A stretch of DNA of 64,000 nucleotides, taken from DALYDK01 sp964477125 (GTDB lineage: Bacteria; Patescibacteriota; Saccharimonadia; Saccharimonadales; CAIOMD01). The translations under genes were made by a program, and so were the position numbers. The notes under the pieces were generated by a model, which saw nothing but the letters and a program-made list of their open reading frames with translations, was not told where the DNA came from and did no database searches. Within the stretch, counting starts at the first letter, position 1; every line of letters starts with the position of its first letter. Positions 1-8,721 of the stretch are shown one piece after another. The stretch covers positions 44,419 through 108,418 of the forward strand of contig CAYZCZ010000001.1 of NCBI GenBank assembly GCA_964477125.1. Direction: 5' to 3'.

Positions 1-177
1 GTCGGGGTGCTAATTCAAAAAGAAGGTCACTATTACGTTGATGTTAGTACTCGAACTTACCGCGTATTATTGGCTAGTGTAACCTACTTTAAAGCGAAAC
101 CAGGCGACCAAATAAGCATTAACGTACCAGAAGATGACATTGATGCTGAATGGGCTGCAATCGAAGCTGCACTGTAG
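1..177 (+). CDS. C-terminal end of an unidentified protein (5' truncated by the window)
   Basis: An open frame runs in frame 1 from the window edge to a TAG at 175-177, giving the last 58 residues of a protein. The visible part has alternating short hydrophobic stretches (YYVDV, YRVLLASVTYF) and an acidic tail ending in DDIDAEWAAIEAAL. I do not recognise the family. A strong terminator follows 23 nt after the stop, which supports this being a real gene end. The start and function cannot be judged. Confidence 0.6.
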   Translation, partial: VGVLIQKEGHYYVDVSTRTYRVLLASVTYFKAKPGDQISINVPEDDIDAEWAAIEAAL

Positions 178-200
178 TTATTGAGTAAGATTGTAAATTA

Positions 201-222
201 ACCGTCCCAAGGGACGGTTTTT
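201..222 (+). terminator. rho-independent terminator
   Basis: The perfect inverted repeat ACCGTCC/GGACGGT (7 bp, loop CAAG) is followed by a run of six T. It lies just after the truncated gene ending at 177 and before the dnaX promoter, so it separates the two transcription units. Confidence 0.85.
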
Positions 223-236
223 TGTAGTAACTACAA

Positions 237-265
237 CAGACATTTACTTGCAATAGGTTTATAAT
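237..265 (+). promoter_or_regulatory. sigma70-type promoter for dnaX-dnaB
   Basis: A perfect -10 box TATAAT lies at 260-265. At a 17 nt spacing there is CAGACA (237-242), which matches four of six -35 positions. The predicted start near 272 would give a leader of about 38 nt before the dnaX ATG at 310. The -10 is convincing; the -35 is weak. Confidence 0.5.
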
Positions 266-309
266 TGGAAATAGAAAAATAAAAGACAAATGTTAAATAG
301 GGGTAGTAA

Positions 310-1851
310 ATGTCACAGGCTCTATACAGAAAGTATCGTTCAAGGTCGCTTAATGAAATAGTTGGTCAAAAACCAATAGTAACTGCATTGACTAATGCGC
401 TACAGTCAAATGAAATTAGCCACGCATACTTGTTCACAGGGCCTAGGGGTGTAGGTAAAACATCAATAGCACGTATTTTAGCCTTTGAAATAAACGATTT
501 ACCCTATAGCGATAATTTGCCTATAGACATCATAGAAATAGATGCAGCTTCTAATAGAAGAATCGACGAAATTCGAAATTTGCGTGAAAAAGTCATGATT
601 GCTCCTGTTAGTGCAAAGTATAAAGTTTATATAATAGATGAAGTTCACATGCTTACCAAAGAAGCATTTAATGCCCTATTAAAGACTCTTGAAGAACCGC
701 CTCAGCATGTTGTTTTTATACTGGCTACTACTGAATCGCATAAACTGCCCGATACAATTATTTCTCGAACACAACAATACAATTTTAAGTTAGCCGAACC
801 CAGCGAAGTAGTAGATCATCTAACGAAAATATCTAAAAAAGAAAATATAATCATTGAACAAGATGCTCTAAAAACTTTAGCAATACATAGTGGCGGTAGT
901 TTAAGAGATGCCTTAAGTTTATTGGACCAAGTAAGGCATAGTGGCGGTAAAGAGATTACGAATAAACAAATAGAGCAAGTTCTCGGCCTCCCACCAGAAT
1001 CAGTTATAGATGGTATTTTGGAATGTATTTCGGATAACAATGCATCAAAACTAATCAATATTTTAAAAGATGCCAGTGATAACGGTGTATCTGCAAGCTT
1101 AATAGCTGATTCTTTAATAAATAAGCTTCGGGGATTACTAGTTTATGGTGATGCGCACCTTTCTAGAAAAGTAGTTATAGAACTACTTCGGAATTTAGTA
1201 AATATCGACCAAAGCCCTAGGCCAAGTGTCCAGCTTGAAATTGAAACTTTACAGGCATTATTCGATAATCATCCGGATACTATAGCTAAGAGTACACAAA
1301 CCGTAAGCCCAGCGTTAACTGTATCAGCACCTGCTAGTAAGGTTAAGCAAATAATTTCTGAAGCCAAACATATAGTAGAGCAAGATGCTCCTGTTGCTAA
1401 ACGAAAATCGCAAGATAAACCCGATATCAAAAAATTAGAAACTGAAACTCCTAAGCCCACACGCGAGAAAACAAGCATGAGTGTTCAGCAGTGGCAAATT
1501 GTGTTAGAAGAGCTTCGGCAAACTCACAATACCCTTTACAGTGTTTTACGTATGGCTAGCCTTAAGGAAGAAAAACTCAGCAAACATATAATAGAACTTG
1601 AGTTTGGCTTTCCTTTCCACCAAAAAAGAATGTCAGACCAGAAAAACCAACAGCCTGTACATGAGGTTATGGAAAAATTAGGCTTAGCAGGCTATACAAT
1701 TGTATGCAACTTAGGCGATAAAGGTTCTAGGCGCGTACCAGCTTTGGTGAATGCATCACCATCAATAGTTAATGAAACACAGCCAAATAGCGATAATATT
1801 ATGCTAGATCAAGTAAAAAATATTTTTGGTGGCGCTGAAGTGTTAGAATAG
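310..1851 (+). CDS. dnaX: DNA polymerase III subunit gamma/tau, lacking the zinc module
   Basis: Clamp-loader ATPase that loads the beta sliding clamp during replication. Walker A GPRGVGKT (residues 44-51), Walker B with DEVH (about 108-113), and sensor 1 / SRT motifs (LATTESHKLPDTIISRT) are intact. The C-terminal half (about 310-513) is a poorly conserved tau-like region. Between Walker A and the conserved EIDAASN motif, ordinary DnaX carries a Cys4 zinc-binding insert. Here that stretch is only a short cysteine-free linker (about residues 58-72), so the zinc module is missing. dnaB follows after 7 nt and is presumably co-transcribed. The ATG has only a weak upstream GGGG as ribosome binding site. 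Confidence 0.95.
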   Translation: MSQALYRKYRSRSLNEIVGQKPIVTALTNALQSNEISHAYLFTGPRGVGKTSIARILAFEINDLPYSDNLPIDIIEIDAASNRRIDEIRNLREKVMIAPVSAKYKVYIIDEVHMLTKEAFNALLKTLEEPPQHVVFILATTESHKLPDTIISRTQQYNFKLAEPSEVVDHLTKISKKENIIIEQDALKTLAIHSGGSLRDALSLLDQVRHSGGKEITNKQIEQVLGLPPESVIDGILECISDNNASKLINILKDASDNGVSASLIADSLINKLRGLLVYGDAHLSRKVVIELLRNLVNIDQSPRPSVQLEIETLQALFDNHPDTIAKSTQTVSPALTVSAPASKVKQIISEAKHIVEQDAPVAKRKSQDKPDIKKLETETPKPTREKTSMSVQQWQIVLEELRQTHNTLYSVLRMASLKEEKLSKHIIELEFGFPFHQKRMSDQKNQQPVHEVMEKLGLAGYTIVCNLGDKGSRRVPALVNASPSIVNETQPNSDNIMLDQVKNIFGGAEVLE

Positions 1852-1858
1852 TTATACC

Positions 1859-3241
1859 ATGGCCAAAGCCAATACAAGCACTGCTAAACTACCACCACAA
1901 AACTTAGATGCTGAAAGCTCACTTTTAGGCTCTATTCTTATAGATAGCGACGCTATCGTAAGGGTTGCTGATATAGTAACAGTTAAGGACTTTTACGATG
2001 AGCGTCATGAACGTATCTATGAAGCTATTTCTAAGCTTTATAACAAACACAGCCCAATTGATATTTTAACTTTATCAAACCAACTAAAAGACGATGATTT
2101 TCTAGATATTGTTGGAGGAGCAAGTTATTTAACTGAACTAACTAACTACGTTCCTACTGCTGCACATGTTGAGCATTACGCTGAAATTGTTGCTCAAAAA
2201 GCCTTAAGGCGTCGACTCATTAATGCCAGCCAAGAAATGGTTGGCTTGGGTTATGACGAATCAAAAACTATTCAGTCATTAATAGAAGAAGCTGAAGCCC
2301 AACTATTCCAAGTTAGCCAGCAACATGTTAAACAAGATATCGCATCAATTGAAGATATATTAGCTGAAAGCTTTGAAAGGTTAGATGACCTGCATAAAGA
2401 CAAGGGCAAAATTAGAGGTGTGCCGACAGGCTTTAAAGACCTTGATAACATTTTAGCTGGTTTACAAAGGAGTGACCTTATAATTATTGCAGCAAGGCCT
2501 AGCATGGGTAAAACTGCTCTTAGCCTTAACTTAGCCCATAATATTGCCACTAAATCTGACCAGCCGGTATTGGTGTTTAGTTTAGAAATGAGTAAAGAAC
2601 AGTTAGTAGACCGTATGCTGTCTATGGAATCTGGCGTAGACGCTTGGAACATTAGAACTGGCAACCTAAGTGATAAAGATTTTGAAAAAATTGGGCATGC
2701 AATGGGGACTTTAAGTGAAGCCCCAATATTTATTGATGATAGCCCTGGGATTACTGTCAGCGACCTACGAACGAAAGCCAGGCGCGAACAACATAAAAGA
2801 CAACTAGGCTTAATATTAGTTGACTACCTACAACTTATGAGTGGTGGTTCGCGTTTTAGTAGCGATGGCAATAGGGTCCAAGAAATTTCTGAAATTAGTC
2901 GTGGTCTAAAATCTATAGCCAGGGAACTAAATGTACCGGTAATTGCCCTAAGTCAGCTAAGTCGTTCAGTAGAATCACGTAGTCCGCAAATACCTCAGCT
3001 TGCTGATTTACGTGAATCTGGATCTATAGAGCAAGATGCCGACGTTGTAGCATTTATTTATCGTGAAGACTATTACAACCCAGAAACAGATCGGAAAAAT
3101 ATTACAGATATTCTAATTAAAAAGCATCGTAATGGTCCAACCGGTAATGTAGAACTTTATTTTGATAGGGAACGTCAAAAATTTAAAAGCCTTGATAAAC
3201 GCCAATCTGGTGGGGGTATAAAAGATCCTTTTGACTCGTAG
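1859..3241 (+). CDS. dnaB: replicative DNA helicase DnaB
   Basis: Hexameric 5'-3' replicative helicase at the fork. The N-terminal DnaB domain (about residues 12-115, PPQNLDAESSLLGSIL) is followed by the RecA-like C-terminal domain. Walker A is ARPSMGKT (about 212-219), Walker B is LILVDYLQLM, then come ALSQLSRSVE and the arginine-finger region with ADLRESGSIEQDAD. At 460 aa it has the normal family length, with no intein or insertion. It lies 7 nt after dnaX, so replication elongation genes share a transcript. The ATG sits in CCATGG, and no strong Shine-Dalgarno is visible, consistent with translational coupling. Confidence 0.97.
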   Translation: MAKANTSTAKLPPQNLDAESSLLGSILIDSDAIVRVADIVTVKDFYDERHERIYEAISKLYNKHSPIDILTLSNQLKDDDFLDIVGGASYLTELTNYVPTAAHVEHYAEIVAQKALRRRLINASQEMVGLGYDESKTIQSLIEEAEAQLFQVSQQHVKQDIASIEDILAESFERLDDLHKDKGKIRGVPTGFKDLDNILAGLQRSDLIIIAARPSMGKTALSLNLAHNIATKSDQPVLVFSLEMSKEQLVDRMLSMESGVDAWNIRTGNLSDKDFEKIGHAMGTLSEAPIFIDDSPGITVSDLRTKARREQHKRQLGLILVDYLQLMSGGSRFSSDGNRVQEISEISRGLKSIARELNVPVIALSQLSRSVESRSPQIPQLADLRESGSIEQDADVVAFIYREDYYNPETDRKNITDILIKKHRNGPTGNVELYFDRERQKFKSLDKRQSGGGIKDPFDS

Positions 3242-3291
3242 ATATATACCGTTATACATCTATCGCCTGTGATATACTTATCGTAAAGAAT

Positions 3292-4500
3292 ATGAAAGTC
3301 TATTTTAAGAAATTTACTAGTTTCGTGGGAAGCAACTGGCAAAATTTGGTTGTTGGTTTTTTGGTTATTACTGTTAGTATTCTTACCTTAGCTATACAAC
3401 CAACCGTTATACAGCACCACGCCAATATCTATGAAGCGTCAACAATTCAAAAATTAGTAGATCCAGATATGCCTTGGTATCGAGCTGTAAATGCACCTTA
3501 TTTAATTGGCGCCCGTGTTGCTGGCCTAGCGACAGATAGTTCGCTAATGGCCGCAAGGTTAACTAGTACTCTATTGACTTTAGCGTCGATCGGACTTTTT
3601 TATCTACTAATTAGAATATGGTTTAATTCCAAAATGGCTATGGTTGGATCTCTGTTATTTCTAACGAGTAGCCTAGCCTTAAATACTGCGCATCAGGCTA
3701 CTTTTGTTTCAATGTTAATGTTCTGCCCTTTACTTATCTTTGCCACTTTTACGTGGTTAATGAGAACAAAAACAAATCAATATATTAGTTTTCTAGCTTT
3801 TATATCTTCATTAGCCATTAGTGCTTATACACCATATATGCTTTGGTTTATTTTAATTGCTGTTACGGCCATAAGTGTATACGCCAGGAATAAACTAAAA
3901 AAACTTAAGATATGGCAACTCCTAAGCGGAGCTGCGCTTTACATACTAATACTTTTACCGCTATTCGTAAGCTTGTTGGGTGCTCCAGGACAACTGAAAG
4001 AATTACTTGGCATGCCTACATATGGGCTAGCCAATATTACAGAGTATTTAATAAATATAATACAAATAATTTCCAGTACTTTCTTCTACGCATCTACTAT
4101 GCCAGTTACTTTCTTAGGAAACTTGCCGGTACTAGATGTATTTAGCGCTGCATGTGCAATATTAGGTATATACTATTTTATAAAAAGATTTAGGCATAGG
4201 CGGTCAATAATCATTTTTGCTGGTATAAGTTTTTCAATATTACTCTTAGCACTGTCAAATAATTTTCAACTTTTCTTTGCCTTGTTGTTACCATTTTTGT
4301 ATATATTTGTTATTGCAGGAATCATTGAGTTATTAAAACAATGGTTCCAATTTTTCCCTAGGAATCCACTAGCTAGAAATTTTGGAGTAGCTTTAGTTGT
4401 TATTGCCATTGGGTTAGTTAGTTTTTATCAATTACAAAGATACTACGTAGCTTGGGCCAATGCACCTGAGACAAAAGCCGTTTACGTGATAAAATATTAG
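3292..4500 (+). CDS. polytopic membrane protein, GT-C glycosyltransferase-like
   Basis: A 402-residue protein with about ten hydrophobic segments. The first loop (about residues 40-85) holds short acidic motifs, and the layout of an N-terminal TM, a first extracytoplasmic loop and alternating TM/short loop pairs resembles GT-C mannosyl/arabinosyl-type transferases that use polyprenyl-phosphate sugars. I cannot name a clear catalytic motif, so the assignment is by topology only. It sits between dnaB and ybaB, 50 nt after dnaB. A generic membrane transporter is an alternative. Confidence 0.5.
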   Translation: MKVYFKKFTSFVGSNWQNLVVGFLVITVSILTLAIQPTVIQHHANIYEASTIQKLVDPDMPWYRAVNAPYLIGARVAGLATDSSLMAARLTSTLLTLASIGLFYLLIRIWFNSKMAMVGSLLFLTSSLALNTAHQATFVSMLMFCPLLIFATFTWLMRTKTNQYISFLAFISSLAISAYTPYMLWFILIAVTAISVYARNKLKKLKIWQLLSGAALYILILLPLFVSLLGAPGQLKELLGMPTYGLANITEYLINIIQIISSTFFYASTMPVTFLGNLPVLDVFSAACAILGIYYFIKRFRHRRSIIIFAGISFSILLLALSNNFQLFFALLLPFLYIFVIAGIIELLKQWFQFFPRNPLARNFGVALVVIAIGLVSFYQLQRYYVAWANAPETKAVYVIKY

Positions 4501-4533
4501 TTAAGTTAATAAAATATTGATAAGGGAGAATAT

Positions 4534-4827
4534 ATGGGTAAGCTTGATCAAGCAAAGATGTTAATGAAAGTCCGCAAATTGCAAAAAGAATTGCAAAAAA
4601 TGATTATCGAAGCGAGCGCTGGTGATGGCGCAGTTATTGTAGAAATCACAGGCGAACAAAAAATTAAGAAAATACATATCGATCCAGAATATGTTGACTT
4701 AGATGATATTGGCCAGCTTGAAAAATGGGTTGAAGAAGCAGTAAAAGACGCCATTCAAAAGAGTCAAAAAATTGCAGCCGAAAAAATGCAACCAATGCTA
4801 GGTGGCCTTGGCGAGTTAGGTCTTTAA
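4534..4827 (+). CDS. ybaB: YbaB/EbfC family nucleoid-associated protein
   Basis: A 97-residue DNA-binding protein that forms dimers and is usually encoded next to recR and dnaX, as here. The N-terminal helix (MLMKVRKLQKELQKM) and the conserved VIVEITGEQKIKKIHIDPE strand region are typical. The start is supported by AGGGAGA 8-9 nt upstream. Function is inferred to be chromosome organisation or recombination support through its link with recR. Confidence 0.88.
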   Translation: MGKLDQAKMLMKVRKLQKELQKMIIEASAGDGAVIVEITGEQKIKKIHIDPEYVDLDDIGQLEKWVEEAVKDAIQKSQKIAAEKMQPMLGGLGELGL

Positions 4828-4867
4828 ACATTACCAACAATAGAGAATTAGCTATAAAGGAATATAA

Positions 4868-5476
4868 ATGAGTCAGGTGCTCCCAAAAGCACTTCAAAAG
4901 AGCATAGAAGCGATTGGCTGTTTGCCAGGCGTTGGGTCTAGAACTGCTGAAAGATATGCTTATTTTTTACTTAAATCCGATAAAACTAATAGTGAAAAAA
5001 TCGCAGATTCAATATTGCAACTACATAGTAAAATTAAAATTTGCCCAAAAACTTTTGCTATTATTGATGCTGATTTGGATGTCTCGCCACTATACAGTGA
5101 CCTAGGACGTGATAAACAGCTAGTTGCAATAGTTGCCGAACCTTTTGACATTGTCGCTCTAGAAAAGACTGCCAGTTTTAAGGGGACCTACCATGTACTT
5201 GGTGGTCTTATCTCTCCAATTGATGGTGTTGGCCCAGATAATTTACGCATTAATGAACTAAAACAACGTATTGAAGAAGATAGCGTTAAAGAAGTGATAT
5301 TGGCGACAAATGCCAGTGTTGAGGGTGAAACAACAGCATTATATTTACAGCAACAATTAGCTGGTATGAATTTAAGACTAACCAGGCTAGCTCGTGGAAT
5401 TCCTATTGGCCTCGATCTTGAATACACAGACCAAATAACCCTAACTAGGGCCCTAGAAGGCAGAACGGGATTATAA
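4868..5476 (+). CDS. recR: recombination protein RecR with a degenerate zinc finger
   Basis: RecR works with RecO/RecF in loading RecA at gaps. The N-terminal helix-hairpin-helix (CLPGVGSRTAERYAYFLL, residues about 18-35) and the Toprim domain (YHVLGGLISPIDGVGP; ATNASVEGETTALYL) are well preserved. Between them, at about residues 57-80, the family normally has a Cys4 zinc finger; here only one cysteine (ICPKT) survives and the remaining positions are non-cysteine. Length (202 aa) is normal. The start has the AAGGA element 7 nt upstream. The stop TAA overlaps the next ATG by one base. Confidence 0.93.
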   Translation: MSQVLPKALQKSIEAIGCLPGVGSRTAERYAYFLLKSDKTNSEKIADSILQLHSKIKICPKTFAIIDADLDVSPLYSDLGRDKQLVAIVAEPFDIVALEKTASFKGTYHVLGGLISPIDGVGPDNLRINELKQRIEEDSVKEVILATNASVEGETTALYLQQQLAGMNLRLTRLARGIPIGLDLEYTDQITLTRALEGRTGL

Positions 5477-6471
5477 TGATACCTAAACTAAATGAAATTA
5501 AAGAGTTTATAGCTAACAATAACAGTTTTGTAGTAGTGCAGGCCGATAACCCAGATGGAGATAGCCTAGCAACAGCGCTAGCATTAGAAGCAATTCTTGG
5601 CGATATGGGCAAAACAGTTAACTTATATTGTGGCGTGGAAATGCCAGGTTACCTAAAATTCATAAGTGGCTGGGAAAAAATAGATAAATATTTCTTAGCA
5701 GAATTCGATGCAACAATAATTGTTGATACATCCGCTAATAACTTATTAGAAAAATTGAACGAAAGCCAAGCAAAAATGTGGGTAGCATCTAAACCAGTAT
5801 TAGTACTAGATCATCACAGTGAGGTAGAATGTGATATTCCATATGCAAATATAGTTTGTAACCCAAAAAATTATGCTTCTACAGGCGAACTTGTATATGA
5901 CATTGTAAAAAGTAGTGGATGGTCTATTAGCAAAGAAAGTGGAGAGCTAATTCTACAAAGTATACTTTCAGACAGCCTAGGTCTAACTAGCGATATTGCC
6001 GGACCTGATACTTACCGACGAGTGGCAGAATTACTTGAAATGGGTATTAAACGTTCAAAGCTAGAAGAAGCTAGGAGAGAACTTTCCAAAATGGACCCAG
6101 ATGTTTTCCGCTATAAAGCAAAACTTATTGAAAGAACAGAGTTTTTCTATGACAATAAAATAGCTGTAACAATAATTCCTGAAAATGAATTGTTTGATGT
6201 TGGCACATTATATAACCCTGGGCCACTAATAATAAGTGAGCTACTTAACGTAAGTGGAGTCCAAGTTGCAATAGCACTAAAAACTTACTCCAATAAGCTT
6301 ACAGGCTCAATCAGGTGTGCTTCCGGTATAGAAATTGCTAATAAGCTAGCAACAAACTATGGAGGCGGAGGTCACCCATATGCTGCAGGTTTTAAAATTG
6401 ATAAATTTAGTAAAAATATTAAAGACTTTAAATATAGCTTAGTGAAACAAACTATTGAGCTGATAAAATAA
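5476..6471 (+). CDS. DHH/DHHA1 phosphoesterase (NrnA/RecJ-like)
   Basis: Predicted manganese-dependent phosphoesterase of the bifunctional oligoribonuclease/pAp phosphatase type. The PDGDS, DHH (LVLDHHSE), TGELVYDIV and C-terminal GGGGHPYAAG motifs are present, covering DHH (about 15-170) and DHHA1 (about 230-331) domains. Odd point: motif I of NrnA-type enzymes normally starts with a metal-binding His in HxxPDGD, but here it reads ADNPDGD, so that His is replaced by Ala. The gene starts at the recR stop (1 nt overlap) and ends 6 nt before cysS, so the three are one operon. Substrate (nano-RNA, pAp or c-di-AMP products) is not determinable. Confidence 0.85.
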   Translation: MIPKLNEIKEFIANNNSFVVVQADNPDGDSLATALALEAILGDMGKTVNLYCGVEMPGYLKFISGWEKIDKYFLAEFDATIIVDTSANNLLEKLNESQAKMWVASKPVLVLDHHSEVECDIPYANIVCNPKNYASTGELVYDIVKSSGWSISKESGELILQSILSDSLGLTSDIAGPDTYRRVAELLEMGIKRSKLEEARRELSKMDPDVFRYKAKLIERTEFFYDNKIAVTIIPENELFDVGTLYNPGPLIISELLNVSGVQVAIALKTYSNKLTGSIRCASGIEIANKLATNYGGGGHPYAAGFKIDKFSKNIKDFKYSLVKQTIELIK

Positions 6472-6477
6472 TTAAAT

Positions 6478-7902
6478 ATGATAAATTTATATAATACGAA
6501 AAATAAACAAATCGAAGAATTTGTTTCTATTAATAAAAATGAAGTACTTTTATATACTTGTGGCCCTACTGTATATAACTATTTGCATGTAGGTAATTGG
6601 GTTGCATACATTCGATGGGATATTTTAGTTCGAACTCTTTTAGCCAATGGCTATGATGTGAAAAGAGTTATGAACATTACTGATGTTGGTCATTTGGTTA
6701 GCGACGCCGATGATGGTGAAGATAAAATGGAAAAAGGGGCCAAACGAGAGGGTAAAACAGCCTGGGAAGTTGCCAAAATGTATACCGACGATTTTTTAGA
6801 CGGCATGAACAAACTAAATTTAATTAAACCTACATATATTACAAAAGCAACAGATTACATACAGGAGCAAATCAATTTAGTTAAATCCTTAGAGCAAAAA
6901 GGCTACACCTACGTTATTGATGATGGAGTGTATTTTGATACTAGCAAATTCAAACGCTATGCCAAATTTGCCAATCTTAATTTGGAAGAAATAAAACAGG
7001 GAGCCCGGGTAGAATTTAATCAGCAAAAAAAGAACCCAAGCGATTTTGCCTTGTGGAAATTCAGCCCCAAAGATGAAGTACGCGACATGGAATGGGATAG
7101 TCCCTGGGGTATGGGTTTTCCGGGTTGGCATTTAGAATGTTCAGCAATGGCATTATGTAAACTAGGGGATACAATAGACATCCACACTGGTGGAATAGAT
7201 CATATACCTGTGCACCACACAAACGAAATAGCACAAAGCGAAAGTGCCACAGGTCAAACATTCTCTAACTATTGGTTGCACAACAACTTTTTGCTTATAG
7301 ACAATACTAAAGTAAGTAAAAGTATTGGCAACACATATACGCTCCAAGACATTGCTGAAAAAGGATACTCGCCAGATGATTTTAAAATGTTTGTTCTACA
7401 AAGCCATTATCGAAAAGAAAGTAACTTTACTTGGAAAAATCTACAATCGGCCAAAAACCGTTTACAAAATTGGAAAAAAATAGCTTGTCTAAGGTGGCAA
7501 GCAATTGAAACACTCGAAAATTGCGACGAAGCCTGTATTACTGATAGTAACCTAATATATATGCATTCGATATCCGGTTTACAAAACGCACTGAATACCG
7601 ACCTAGATACTCCTAATGCACTCGTATGTGCCGAAGAAGGCTTAAACTATGCAGAAGTAAATAACTTACATTTGCAGGAATTAGATAATTTTAATAAACT
7701 TCTAGATAATATTGAAGATTACTTAGGTTTAGAAATTAAATCGGATGATATTACCGCCAATCAAAAACAAATTATTATCGACCGAAATATCGCCAGAGAT
7801 AATAAAGATTACTTAAAATCAGATGAACTTAGGCTTATGTTAGAAAAGCAAGGCATTGAAATACGAGATACTCCTGATGGGCAGATTTGGCACAGGTCAT
7901 AG
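6478..7902 (+). CDS. cysS: cysteinyl-tRNA synthetase
   Basis: Class I aminoacyl-tRNA synthetase charging tRNA-Cys. The HIGH signature appears as LHVGNW, the KMSKS loop as KVSKS. Zinc ligands include the N-terminal Cys in YTCGPTVYNY and the ECSAMA...HTGGIDHIPVHHTNE region. At 474 aa it is complete, with the C-terminal DALR-like region ending in EKQGIEIRDTPDGQIW, typical of the family. It follows the DHH gene by 6 nt. No obvious Shine-Dalgarno precedes its ATG, so coupling is likely. Confidence 0.97.
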   Translation: MINLYNTKNKQIEEFVSINKNEVLLYTCGPTVYNYLHVGNWVAYIRWDILVRTLLANGYDVKRVMNITDVGHLVSDADDGEDKMEKGAKREGKTAWEVAKMYTDDFLDGMNKLNLIKPTYITKATDYIQEQINLVKSLEQKGYTYVIDDGVYFDTSKFKRYAKFANLNLEEIKQGARVEFNQQKKNPSDFALWKFSPKDEVRDMEWDSPWGMGFPGWHLECSAMALCKLGDTIDIHTGGIDHIPVHHTNEIAQSESATGQTFSNYWLHNNFLLIDNTKVSKSIGNTYTLQDIAEKGYSPDDFKMFVLQSHYRKESNFTWKNLQSAKNRLQNWKKIACLRWQAIETLENCDEACITDSNLIYMHSISGLQNALNTDLDTPNALVCAEEGLNYAEVNNLHLQELDNFNKLLDNIEDYLGLEIKSDDITANQKQIIIDRNIARDNKDYLKSDELRLMLEKQGIEIRDTPDGQIWHRS

Positions 7903-7989
7903 CATTATGATAAAATTCTCTAGAATTAATTAAAAAACCAATAGCATTGAGGTGACATTTAAATGCTTTCCAAATGTGAAAGGTATTTT

Positions 7990-8721
7990 ATGTCAAAGAA
8001 ACGGGCCATTGGCGTCAATGAATATACGTCAAAAAAGTCAAATCCCAAAGGCTCGAAATATTACGATATTATATTGGCTAGTTTTGTAGCTTTTTTACTA
8101 GTATCTAATATTGGGGCAGTAAAAATTATTGACATCCATGGCTTTTTAACGGACGGTGGCGCAATATTGTTTCCATTAACCTACATATTTGGCGATATTT
8201 TAACAGAAGTTTACGGATTTAAATATGCCCGGCGAGCAATTTGGACAGCTTTTGCCATTATGGCCCTTGCTAGTATTGTGTTTTTACTCGTTGGGAAAGC
8301 ACCAGCTGGTGCCGAGTGGGGATTGCAATCCTCCTGGGATGATATATTAGGATTTGTACCAAGAATTGTCATAGCCAGTCTCGTTGCTTTTTTAGTAGGG
8401 CAATTTATGAACGCGTTTGTACTTGCTAAGTTAAAAGTTAAATATGGTAAAGACAAGCTATGGGTTAGGCTTACCGGCTCTACAATTGTTGGTGAACTTT
8501 TTGACACCGCAGTATTCACGCTTGTTGCGTTTACCGCATCTGGCTTCATGTCTGGACCGCAAATGGTGAAGTTTATAATACAGGGTTGGATATTCAAAAC
8601 AGTAGTCGAAATTATTATGCTACCAATAACTTACAAAATAATTGCCTTCCTTAAAAAAGAAGAAAACCGCGATGCATTGGATACAAATACTAACTTTTCA
8701 CCATTCCGTCTTAACATTTAA
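7990..8721 (+). CDS. yhhQ: queuosine precursor transporter (YhhQ/VUT family)
   Basis: Inner-membrane ECF-type S-component-like transporter of about six TM segments, predicted to import preQ0/preQ1 or queuine. The family signature is the stretch GGAILFPLTYIFGDILTEVYG (residues about 53-73) plus FKTVVEIIMLPITYKI near the end. I place the start at 7990 (MSKKRAIG), preceded by AAAGG; an ATG at 7963 would add nine residues without a ribosome binding site. It is convergent with tgt, whose coding end overlaps by 4 nt, and both belong to the queuosine pathway, which supports the substrate call. Confidence 0.85.
   Translation: MSKKRAIGVNEYTSKKSNPKGSKYYDIILASFVAFLLVSNIGAVKIIDIHGFLTDGGAILFPLTYIFGDILTEVYGFKYARRAIWTAFAIMALASIVFLLVGKAPAGAEWGLQSSWDDILGFVPRIVIASLVAFLVGQFMNAFVLAKLKVKYGKDKLWVRLTGSTIVGELFDTAVFTLVAFTASGFMSGPQMVKFIIQGWIFKTVVEIIMLPITYKIIAFLKKEENRDALDTNTNFSPFRLNI

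Noticed and set aside
816..1058. minus-strand ORF inside dnaX
   Set aside because: It lies wholly within dnaX, lacks a ribosome site and encodes no recognisable domain.
2272..2664. minus-strand ORF of 130 codons inside dnaB
   Set aside because: It is opposite the conserved helicase domain and has no domain of its own; a reading-frame shadow.
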